DNA of 64,000 bases from Symsagittifera roscoffensis (taxonomy: Eukaryota > Xenacoelomorpha > Acoela > Convolutidae): NCBI RefSeq assembly GCF_963678635.1, contig NC_087063.1, positions 40,252,759 to 40,316,758 of the forward strand, written 5' to 3'. The notes under the pieces were generated by a model that worked only from the letters and a program-made list of their open reading frames with translations, did no database searches and was not told where the DNA came from. Numbering within the stretch: position 1 is the stretch's first letter; each line of letters starts with the position of its first letter. A program made the translations under genes and the position numbers. Positions 23,101 through 35,505 of this stretch are shown piece by piece.

Positions 23101-26100
23101 AAGCGATTTTTCAATCAAAATTTTTCAAAAACTGCCTAAAAAGGCATTTTTTCAATTTGTAACTACAAACTAAAAGCAGAGGCCGATTTAGGGGGGGGGG
23201 GGTCGGATGCCTCCCCCCTCAGGGGCTCGACCCCCTGCCGACCCATAGGGTCCCCCTTTGTACTATTTTGAAATATCCATTTTTGGTGACGGACTCTAAA
23301 AATTTTCTAAAGGCGCCTTCGGTTTCAGTATATACTTAGTTTGAGGGGGGAGCGCGCGCGGAAAAAACACAATTTTTTGGTCAAACATTTCCAAAAAGTG
23401 CCTAAAAACGCCTTTTTTGACCTGTTTTTTTTTCAAATTTTGCCTGCGGGGGCTATTTAGTGCTTTCGGGGAGCTCGAAAAATCAATTTGGTTTACCTAA
23501 GAAAAAAGGTCGACTAAATTTTCGAAATTTTTTCAAAAATCCATCCCGTCTAGAGAAAATCTTAGACTCGCCCCAGACTGAAAGTATAAATTGGTTATAA
23601 ACTACTGAAATACCAAAAAACAAGAGTTTTAGAAAAAAATATCCTTTTGGTATAAATTTTCATTTTTTTAGGAACCTTACATCTTAATATATTTTTTAAT
23701 AGGAATCTCGCATCCTAATTTGCTTTTGTACAAGGTTCGTTTTTTCTGCTAATATGACTCTTACATCATATTTTGTTTTCGTATGTTTGGTTTACGTGTA
23801 AGGCTATGCTAAGATATGTACAATTTAGGTCAAAAAAATTGATTTGACGAGCGCTCCCAGAGCACTATGAAGACCCTATGATGCCAAAATTTTGAAAAAA
23901 AAGGTCAAAAATGTTGTTTTTGGCCATTTTTTTGAAAAGGTTGACCAAAAATTGCGTTTTTTGTCGCGCGTTCCCCTTCAAAATTGGTATACAATTGCAC
24001 CGAAGGCGCCTTTAGAGAAAAAATTTAGGGTTGGTCAGCCGAAAATGAGTATTACAAAAAAACCAAAAATGTCATTGGTTAGTGGTTTAAATGCTTTTTG
24101 AAATCAAAGCTCTTGCTGAAACTCAAAGACTTCAAAATATTTTGCTGAAAAATTTTGAAATTTTGTGTGACATAATTTATGCTTTGATATTTTTTTCTCA
24201 AAAAAATGATTTTGTAAAAGTGCTTTACTTTCAAATCAAATGATTTCAAAACAATTTGTCTGCCAAAGCAAAGAAAACAACTCTTTAGAAAAACAAAAAT
24301 AGTCGGTTGCCTTTGATCTAGCACAAAACTTTTGGTTTGCAATGATTTAACTGAAGAAAACGAAAAATCACAATTTTCTTTTTGAAAAAAAACTTTCTCA
24401 AATATTTTTCAAAATATCCAGTTGTTGTTCTGACCATTGAAAATGGGAAAGAACTTTGTATTCGGGTGTGTTTTAGTTTTCTTCTTCTTTTTGGTTTCCA
24501 AGCAAAATCAGGTAATCCAAATAATGATCGGACTGCGTTGAGTGATATATCATTTTAAAGCCTTTTCAGTCGTGATTCGAACCACTTTAAAATATTTCTA
24601 AAAATTTCCCAGTGTCGAGAAAAACCGGTTTGAAATTTTTTGTTTTTGTCTTAATTCGAGCGAATAAAACAAGCGAGCAGTCTTTTTTTCCATGCAAAAT
24701 CAGCTACCACAAATAATCATCGGACTGGGTTGAGTGATATATCTTATTAAAGCTTTTTCAGTCATGATTCGAACGACTTTAAAAAAATTGTTTTGAAAGT
24801 TTTCCTGGTGTCTGAAAAAAACAGTTTGAAATTTTTGATTTTTTGTCTTAATTCGAGCAAAAAGTTTGGGGGAAAATTTTGAAAAATTATAAAAGAAAAG
24901 TTTTTTTTTGATTTTTTTGTTCTTCTTGTTATCTATCTGCAAAAATTGTTTTCCTATTTGCATATTTTACTATTTTACATAACTGACGGAAATGCCTAAG
25001 TTCTACTTTTTCGCTCAGATTCCTTTATCTCACCGGACCAAAAAAATGACACTATTGGAAAAACAATTTTGTGGTAATTTTTAAAGAATGGTCGGAACAT
25101 TCTGTGCTACTTGCTCAATAACCGGCTATTCTTGTTTTTTTGAGTAAATAGCCGGATCAATTAGAGAAAAAAACTTTGCAACGATGAGAGAATAAATAAG
25201 GTTTAAGAAGAGTAGAATTAAACTGACAATTCAGTTTCAATTTTTCTGAAAACTGTTTTCTGGATCCACATTATGATAAAAACTGCTTCAATATGATGAT
25301 ATTCTACTATGATTTTCTTAACAATTTTTTGTTGAGTTAAGAAAAATTGGCTCTATTAAACCTTTTCTTTTCGAAAGGGTGTTCAGAACGAAAACGATGT
25401 ACATTTGCACTTGATCAACCTTCATCAATTTAATTTTATGCTTCATTCGTTGAAATTTTATGAAATTTGAGCTTTTAAAATTAACAATGATATCCAGTTG
25501 ATATGCAAGTAGCACAGATTAAAAAAGTTCTTTTTTTAATTCAATGTTGATTTTTTAAATGCAAAAAGCTATCCAATTCGGTAACAATTGCAAGTCTCAG
25601 ATGGATATTTCAACATCTCGTTCTTGCAGTTTTTACTTAAATGGATATTCCTGTACAGAAAAAAACGGCAAAAAAAGTTGTTAGAATTTTATTAGAATTT
25701 CTGTGCTAGTTGCATATAAATCGGTGGGCCTTGTCAATTTAAAGGCTCGAATTGAAAAGAAAGAGCTTAAGAATTGAACAAGAATTAAATTAGGCTGAAG
25801 CTCAGTGTCATCAAGTTGACCTGAAACTATTGGAAAAATTTTAGGCCCGGGAAAAATTTTAGGGTACCTCAGCCAAAATTGGATATCTCAAAAGTACAAA
25901 GCGTCGACAGGGGGATCGAATCTCTGTGAAAAGGGTGTCCCCCCAAATCCGCCCCTGCGTTTTAATATGATAGCACACATGACATTTTAAAAACTTTCTC
26001 TGAGCAAGTCAAAATGCGTTCAAACGCGTCAAAAATCAACTCCTGTGCCTGACTTTTTTCCTTTACGTGAAGTGATTGGAACAAAAATGTTCGTTCAGGA

Positions 26101-29100
26101 TTGGGCTCTGTCGGCTCCGACTTAATAGCAGGACCTGGAGTTGCTTCTTCTGGCTCTGGAGGTCTACTACTGTCGGGGGATCAATTCGTGGAGATCCCCT
26201 CTGTAGGTGGCAACCAGAGATCCGTCATCAAACTAGCCAACATGTACTTCGACCCAAGTGAAAGCCAAGGTATGCAATTGAAGAAACGATTTCTTTTCAA
26301 AATGCTATGATTTTCTTTGCACATTTTGAAAAGATTCCCATCCAGACTCTAGTTTATACCACATCAAAAAAGTTAGTTAATTTTCAGTTTTCAAAACTTT
26401 CTCACGGTAGAGGATTTTGGGGGATTCGACACTCAATCAAGGATTCCTCACCCTGGCCACCATTTCTTAACGACATCCATTTTTGGTCGACCAATTCTAA
26501 ATTTTTCAACAATTACTTTCGTCGCCAATAAACACTCAGTTTGAGGGGGAGTGCGAGCTGAATATACGCAAACTTTTGGTTTCCTTGTGTAATTTTAAAA
26601 TTTGGTTGCGGCACTGAACCTTTTTGTAAAACAGGGAACGTTTAGGGAGATTCTGGAAGCTCCATTTAATCGACCGAAAAAAGGTCGACTAATTTTTTGT
26701 GATCGTCTAATCTCACGGTTTCTTTTTTTTCAGGCCAGTACTCCCCGCAATATCACCACTCCCATTACTACCCGTCCCAAGTGCCACCGGGAGACTACGG
26801 CATGAACACAAGCGTCTCCGCCTCAGTACTTTCATCCAGCTCCATCATCAGTGGGGTAAACACTAACAACAGGGACACTATTGACCAACTGGGCACATCT
26901 GCAGCTGTCGAACACATCCAGAGGAACTTCAAATTGGAGCCATACACCGGTTAGAAACAACTGCTACATTTTAACTCTTTCGGAGCGTAAATACGAATAA
27001 CTCGCATGAACATTCACCTTGCAACCATAAAGGTTGAGTGTTCGGATGATCGAGACAGCGCTACATTTCTTCGCTCTCCAAAAAGGCATCTTTTGCGTGA
27101 AGGTCTTTTTCAAGGGGTCAACAACGTTTCGCCGTAAGGTCTATCGAAGTCATTAAATGCATTAGGCTCACTCTACTTCAAGATATTTTTCTCATGAATC
27201 ACACTAATAGGCTAACACACTAGAATAACATGAAAAAGCATATACAAATCATTCTCACATCCAGGGGCTGATCTAGAAATTTCTCGAGGGGGTGGGGGGT
27301 TGATTTTAAAAAAATTCAAAATTTTGTCGACCCTTTTTTTTTAGATCGACCAAAGTGGTTTTCCGAGCTCTCCCAAAGCACTTAAAAGACGCTGGTCGCA
27401 TTTTTTTTTCGACGCGCGCTACACCCTCAAATTTAGTCTATATTGGCGCCGAAGGCACTTTAGAAAATTTTCAGGGTCAGTCACCAAAAAATGATATCTC
27501 AAAATCGTACAAAGTTGGGACCCTTTGGGTCGGCAGGGGGTCGAATCCCCGAGGGGCAGGGGGGGGGGGGGGGGGGGGGGGGTTGGCGTCCGCCCCTGCT
27601 CACATCTTTCATAATAAATGAGCTAAAACAGTTTTTTTTGCACAACTAGATTTATTTAGATCAGTGGCGTGCGCAAAAATTTTTCTATGGGGTGGGGCTG
27701 TTTTTCGAAAAATTGTGAAAATTTTGCGGACCTTTTTTCAAAAGTTTTTCAAAATAAAAAACAGGCCAAACGAACCGCCCCCTCCCCTCGGCATGCTACT
27801 GATTTTGATTGCAGTTCCGCTTTCAGGTCACGAAGATCACCATCATCACAAACTGTACGCAGCTTCTGTTGCCGCTTACGCGAGTGTAGCCAACGACCCG
27901 ACAAGCTACCTGATCAATCCATACCACGTGATCATTCCCAACCGGTCCCTAAGTGGGTCTCCAATCAGTGCTAATATGGTCGGCCAGGACCTGACTTGTG
28001 AAACGAATCCTCGAGAGAGCCTCCTGTCCGAAGTTGAAAAAGACACGGAAACAAGTCAGGCCGAAAGAAGAGTGGACGACTTGGATGCCGTGACTGGTGG
28101 TCAGGTGACCTTACCAAGCAATAGCTCGGGGTCATCGACCTCAAGTCACAAACGAATGGCGGCCATGGACGTCAGAGACAACATGGCACTGCTTGGACTT
28201 GCGCCGTGTTAGTTTGCATGCACCAAAATTGATCTGAGACTAGAATTAACTTTTTTTATTAATTTTTTATGGTTTAATATAATAAAAGCAAAACTTGTCC
28301 AAAATAAAACATCAAAATTGCAAATTATTTGGCAAAAACGCGAGAATCCTTTAATTTGCTGCTGTCGGTTTAATTAGAAGATTTTTTTTATGATCCAAGT
28401 ATGCGATGAAAAATATTTCGGAAAATGAGGTTCCGAAAAGCTGCCAAAAACGAAACAATATTTTTAACTTTTCAACAATTCTGCAGCTCTCCAAAAGAGT
28501 AAAGGGTGAGAAATTTGAGCTTGAGATAATAAAAACTTGGGGTTATTGTGCTTATCGCGAATGTTTGCAGATGAATCATCTCACCCTGCCTCTTCGATAT
28601 CATCCCAACAGCAACAGCAGCACAGACTGAGTCCCAACAGTGAGGATGCCGCAGGCTACTCTGGGGACCAGCCAAGTAGCCATCTATACACTGTACTCAA
28701 CAACGAATACATGGTAAGTAATGCTGGCTATTATCTTCGCGTTCTTCTTCCTCTTCGGGTTTCCATGTGCTATGAGCTTTCAAAATCAGAAATTCATAAA
28801 CAAAACAAAAAGCTTTAACGCTTTAACAAAAAGCTTTTTTGGTGTGCGTTTAACGAATATGCTAATCGACGTTGGATTGTTCATGAGCTCAAGTTACGTT
28901 ATTGTTCAAAATGTACGACGATTAATGTTTTTTTTAATACTATTTATATGTTTCAGACTACTCGCGAGGAGACTGATTGGCAGGATTCGAACTTCAACCA
29001 ACTCCAACACCATGTCAACTTTCATCACCCGGCCGCCAACAACCACGCCACATCAAACTCCCCCTTCCATTCCTCGGCGAAGTCCACCTCCTCATCCTCC

Positions 29101-32100
29101 CTCCTGCATGAGTCCCATCAGAACAACAAAAACAACCACAACAACTCGACATCTTCTTCCCACTCGGCAGCAGACCCACGCACAGTGTCCGTAGTGCAGG
29201 CACAGGCCTCTGCTGCTGTACAATCGGTGGTCGCAGAATTGTCCCAGAGTAAGTAGTGACCCCACACATGCTAGGAATCAATTGATTAGTGTATTTTCTG
29301 AAGTGGTGCCTGTAGTGAGGACTTTCTACCCCTACAAAGAATTAAGTCAACAACATAGTTAAGGGGTCAATAAAACAATAGCTCATGGACAGCAGATATG
29401 TGTGTTTCAAGACCTGAAACGAACATATCTGCTGTTCAAAAGTCTTCCTCGTCCCTTTTAGCGAACAAAGTCTTTTAGTCAAAATCTATCTATTTTTCTG
29501 TAATTTGAGAATACTTATAATGTATGTAATTGCGCATTTTTCTAAGACAGAAAAAAGCCGGCTGAATATCCTAACTATTTGATCATTTATTCACCTTGAA
29601 ACCAGTTTTTGGGTTTTGGATTTTGTTATTGTGAGTTTTTGGGTTCCACATTCAAAGGGTAATGTGGCGCTTAGTTTTCAAAAAACTGAAACTAATTTTA
29701 AGTGGTTATAAACATGCCTCAATTACCTACTGAGTCCCCCGCCGAGAGAATGGGGGTTTGCTCGATTCATCCTAAGAAAGGAAATACTAGTTTTACCTTG
29801 CAACAGATCTCCCCTTTCTATCCATTTTTTGCTTGGGGCGATAGTAAGAAGATCCCTCATTGGTCGATGCACATCAGCATGATTTTATCAATTTACGAAA
29901 AGAGTGTTCATAATTTTACAACCAATCAAAACCGGGACATTCCGAATGCTTCAGATGGCTAATCTGCCGTCATTCAAACACGCAACAAATTTTTTCTTGT
30001 CAAACAAAAACAGCAGAAATTACATCGTTAAAGTAATCTTTTTCAGACCTTTTAGAGATCTGATTTATTTGAATGCATAAATTGTTCAGTTCCAACATGT
30101 TTTGTTTCAGATAATTACGACTCTGGATAACGAAGCGGTGCCAAAGTTTACTCCTATTCAGACATTTCAGAAGAACTGACACCAAAATGATAACTTGTAA
30201 TGCTGATAAATGATTAATTTTGCCGTTAATCAGCATAAAATGATTAACTCGTTTGGTTTTTGAAACCTAGAATAAAGCTCGTTTTCTTCTTTTGAGGCTG
30301 GTTTTCAGATAGAAAGTATGCTGAGGGCTAAGCCTTTAAAACAGCCAAGCTTTCCGATTCTTTTTGATTAATTTATTTCATTGTTTGTTATATGCTTTTT
30401 ATCTAATACCAAATACTTAGATCAATATTTTGGCTTATCATGTTTTTTTTTCTCGAGGTTCATTTGATACAGCGTGATGCGCAGAGTGGGGGTGGGGGTG
30501 TCTCGACTGTTTTGTTAGGCCAGCCGATTTGAAACTCTGATTTCTGCTTTAACACGGACTAAGTATAAATTCACATCTCTCTTCCCCCCTCCCCTCTTAT
30601 GAAATCACATCTTATAAATTCAAGTTTTTAAGATTGGTCGGTTATAAATAGTTTTCAACAAAGTACTGGAAGGTCACCATTTGTAAACTTTTGCCAGAAT
30701 TGAAGGAAGCTCAGCGCGCCACATCGGATGATGAGCGGTCTTTCATTAATGCGAATGTTTTCTGTCTATTGATTTCTAAAAATGACTCATGTAAGATATA
30801 TATCATGGGTATTTTTCTGAAAAATAAATTTGAATATTGAAAACTAAACAAAACAAGACTGCTCGTATCAGGGCGAAGCCCTGAAGGTTCCGACTGTCTT
30901 TTAAGGTTTATGGAGCAATAATAACATTTAAAAATTCAATGAAATAAAACAAAAATCAAAAAAAAAAATTTCTAAAATTTGAAATTTTTCATGAAAATCA
31001 TCCCCCCACACGCCATACAAAGTACAAAAGAATAATTTTCGCTCCTTGTAACAAACCAATTATGGCACATAAGCTTCTTTTAACCAATTTGGAACGATTT
31101 CTAAGACGGATTAACTCTCCGCTTACGCGTTAATAATGCGAAATATATCGCGCGTTAATTGTCCCGAATTGGCCAAAATGGCAATCTTTAAACCCTCATA
31201 ACTTTACGAAAAATGATCAAAGATAAAATATCTTTTCAAATTTGAGCTCAGGACAACAATACCTTTCGAATGATGTAAAAAAATTCTGTCAAAAATGGCT
31301 AGTTAAAAAGTCGAAATTTCTCTGAAGAAAAAAAAACCCACCCCGAGCACAAATATTCCGTTACTTTCGTATCGAAAGTCGGAACAATTATTTCAAATAT
31401 ATCACCAGCAGATTGCAAATAATAACAAAAATAACCGTTAGCCGAGAAAATAGCACAGAATGTCTCGGCCAATTTTTTTCACATTAGTGTTGTTCCAACC
31501 ACAGAACGACACTAATTTTTTAAAGTCGTTTCAACCACGAACTGAAGGGCTTTAAAACGATGTATCACTGGACCTATTCCGGTGACTAATTGTGGTATCT
31601 GATTTTGCGCGGAAAACAAAAAAGAAGAAATAAATTGTCGTAAGCGCGATTCGCAGAGGATCTATGAAATCCTCTGGGTTAAATTTGTTTAGAGGGTTAA
31701 ATTTGTTCTTGAAGGTAAAATCGCCAAATGCTTCGATTACTAACGGAGAAGGATCGATTTGGACCCTCCATTACGGGGCTAAACTGTGCATTCTGTGCAC
31801 TCTAAGCGGATTCCGCAACAGGCCAAATTCAGATTTGTCGCGGAATCCGCAATTTTGCTACTTTTCTTTGATCTTCTTCGCTGTTTTGGGTTCCACAAAC
31901 AAATAACTAAAACACTGTACTACTCAAAATCGCTCCAAAAATAGGCGATTTTGCGGAGTCCGCAACCGTACTTGTGGAATCCAGAACAGTTTGTGGAATC
32001 CAAAAACAAATAAAAAAAAACATTTGAATAGTTAAACTGAGCTGTTGCGGATTCCGCAACTGTGAGCGGAATCCGCAAATTGTAAGTGGAATCCGCAAAT

Positions 32101-35100
32101 TGTAAGTGGAATCCGCATTTTTTTTGCGGATTCCGTTTACATAAATGTATGTGTAATGTAGCGTATAAAATTATATCTTTGAATTACTGGTCACCAGAAA
32201 AATCAATCTCAATTACTACATTGATCAACTACCAGTTGAAATACCAAACGCTTGGTCTCAATTCCTGTCAACCCAACTTCGATCTCAAGTCCTGTTAACT
32301 TCGATCTCAACCTCGATCCCAAATACTGACCTAATGAACTTCAATCCCAAACACTGACCTAATAAAATTCGATCCCAAATACTGACCTAATTCGATCTGA
32401 ACTTCGATCCCAAATACTGGTGCAATCCCAAATACTGACCTAATTCAGCAATATGCTGTGCGTTATGTTTCCAAACACTCTCAAGTCAATGACTACAAAT
32501 ATTGAATTTGTTTGGTGTTAAGCTTCCAAAATCAGTATTTGGGATTGACGCAATCCCAAATACTGAACTAAATTGGCGATATGTTGTGTGTTGTTTTTCC
32601 ATACACTCTCAACCCATTGACTCCAAATATTGAAATTATTCGGCGTTATGGTTCCAAAATCAGCATTTGAGATTGGCGCAATCCCAAATACTGACCCAAT
32701 TTGGCGATATGCTGTGTGTTGTGTTTCCATTCACTCTCCACCCAATGACTCCAAATATTGAACTTATTCGGTGTTGTGTTTCCAAAATACTAAAAAGTGA
32801 CATCCATCGATGTAGTTAACAAATGTTTTGAGATTTGTTCATGGATTCCGCTGACAATGGTTAAGTCCTTGCCTTTAAAGTCCACAATGCTAAAGATAAG
32901 AATTCCAGCTCTAGCTTTTAATTGTTCATCTGCAAATTCAGTAATAAACAAAGTTCTGAATCAACTTACAAATTTCGCGGATTCCATTTACATTTGCGGA
33001 TTCCACTTACATTTTGTGGAATCCACTTAAGGTTGCAATTGCGGATTCCACTTACATTTTGTGGAATCCACTTACAGTTGCGCGGAATCCACGGAACTTT
33101 TGTAAGTGGAATCCACTGACATTTTGGAACATGTTTAAAGGTTTGTCTATGGAATCCAGGAGCATACATAAATTGTGCGGCTATCCAGTGCACAGTTTGG
33201 CCTCGTAAGGTCATAGCTGTACGAAACAAGATCACAGGTGAACTATTTTTTTAAAAAATTATTGCTCAAAGCAACAATACTTTCTGGAGGATATAAGAAG
33301 CCCCGACAAGTATTGCTAGTTAGAAAATCGAAACTTGCCTGGATTAAAAAACCACCCATTTCATTTTTTATGGATCTAATAATAGAATTTCAGAGTTCAA
33401 ATACATGATTCAGGGCATTAAGTGTGGAAGCTAAGAGTGAATAATAACCAAAGTATCCATGCACAGGGGGGATTTTTTTCACATTAGTGTTGTTCCAACC
33501 ACAGAACGACACTAATTTTTTAAAGTCGTTTCAACCACGAACTGAAGGGCTTTAAAACGATGTATCACTGGACCTATTCCGGTGACTAATTGTGGTATCT
33601 GATTTTGCGCGGAAAACAAAAAAGAAGAAATAAATTGTCGTAAGCGCGATTCGCAGAGGATCTATGAAATCCTCTGGGTTAAATTTGTTTAGAGGGTTAA
33701 ATTTGTTCTTGAAGGTAAAATCGCCAAATGCTTCGATTACTAACGGAGAAGGATCGATTTGGACCCTCCATTACGGGGCTAAACTGTGCATTCTGTGCAC
33801 TCTAAGCGGATTCCGCAACAGGCCAAATTCAGATTTGTCGCGGAATCCGCAATTTTGCTACTTTTCTTTGATCTTCTTCGCTGTTTTGGGTTCCACAAAC
33901 AAATAACTAAAACACTGTACTACTCAAAATCGCTCCAAAAATAGGCGATTTTGCGGAGTCCGCAACCGTACTTGTGGAATCCAGAACAGTTTGTGGAATC
34001 CAAAAACAAATAAAAAAAAACATTTGAATAGTTAAACTGAGCTGTTGCGGATTCCGCAACTGTGAGCGGAATCCGCAAATTGTAAGTGGAATCCGCAAAT
34101 TGTAAGTGGAATCCGCATTTTTTTTGCGGATTCCGTTTACATAAATGTATGTGTAATGTAGCGTATAAAATTATATCTTTGAATTACTGGTCACCAGAAA
34201 AATCAATCTCAATTACTACATTGATCAACTACCAGTTGAAATACCAAACGCTTGGTCTCAATTCCTGTCAACCCAACTTCGATCTCAAGTCCTGTTAACT
34301 TCGATCTCAACCTCGATCCCAAATACTGACCTAATGAACTTCAATCCCAAACACTGACCTAATAAAATTCGATCCCAAATACTGACCTAATTCGATCTGA
34401 ACTTCGATCCCAAATACTGGTGCAATCCCAAATACTGACCTAATTCAGCAATATGCTGTGCGTTATGTTTCCAAACACTCTCAAGTCAATGACTACAAAT
34501 ATTGAATTTGTTTGGTGTTAAGCTTCCAAAATCAGTATTTGGGATTGACGCAATCCCAAATACTGAACTAAATTGGCGATATGTTGTGTGTTGTTTTTCC
34601 ATACACTCTCAACCCATTGACTCCAAATATTGAAATTATTCGGCGTTATGGTTCCAAAATCAGCATTTGAGATTGGCGCAATCCCAAATACTGACCCAAT
34701 TTGGCGATATGCTGTGTGTTGTGTTTCCATTCACTCTCCACCCAATGACTCCAAATATTGAACTTATTCGGTGTTGTGTTTCCAAAATACTAAAAAGTGA
34801 CATCCATCGATGTAGTTAACAAATGTTTTGAGATTTGTTCATGGATTCCGCTGACAATGGTTAAGTCTTTGCCTTTAAAGTCCACAATGCTAAAGATAAG
34901 AATTCCAGCTCTAGCTTTTAATTGTTCATATGCAAATTCAGTAATAAACAAAGTTCTGAATCAACTTACAAATTTCGCGGATTCCATTTACATTTGCGGA
35001 TTCCACTTACATTTTGTGGAATCCACTTAAGGTTGCAATTGCGGATTCCACTTACATTTTGTGGAATCCACTTACAGTTGCGCGGAATCCACGGAACTTT

Positions 35101-35472
35101 TGTAAGTGGAATCCACTGACATTTTGGAACATGTTTAAAGGTTTGTCTATGGAATCCAGGAGCATACATAAATTGTGCGGCTATCCAGTGCACAGTTTGG
35201 CCTCGTAAGGTCATAGCTGTACGAAACAAGATCACAGGTGAACTATTTTTTTTAAAAAATTATTGCTCAAAGCAACAATACTTTCTGGAGGATATAAGAA
35301 GCCCCGACAAGTATTGCTAGTTAGAAAATCGAAACTTGCCTGGATTAAAAAACCACCCATTTCATTTTTTATGGATCTAATAATAATTTCAGAGTTCAAA
35401 GACATGATTCAGGCGCATTAAGTGTGGAAGCTAAGAGTGAATAATAACCAAAGTATCCATGCACAGGGGGGA

Positions 35473-35505
<33 letters not shown>

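Larger units (their letters stand above)
31472..33471 (+). repeat. 2.0-kb tandem duplication, copy 1
   Basis: Matches 33,472-35,471 almost base for base; a few substitutions and small indels lie mainly in the last 240 bp. It lies within the last NFI intron. It contains no convincing gene; short open frames repeat at exactly 2,000-bp spacing. Confidence 0.95.

Noticed and set aside
27549-27582. Poly-G runs (also at 35,477-35,504 and 22,968-22,980 as poly-C) as regulatory G-quadruplexes
   Set aside because: They are internal parts of hAT-type MITEs and vary in length between copies; no sign of a host function.
29702-29962. + strand open frame starting [14 protein letters not shown]
   Set aside because: No family match and no matching splice sites or phase for an NFI exon.
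31664-35235. Repeated short open frames in the tandem duplication
   Set aside because: They repeat only because the DNA is duplicated; several are translations of GGAATCCGC-type repeats on both strands.
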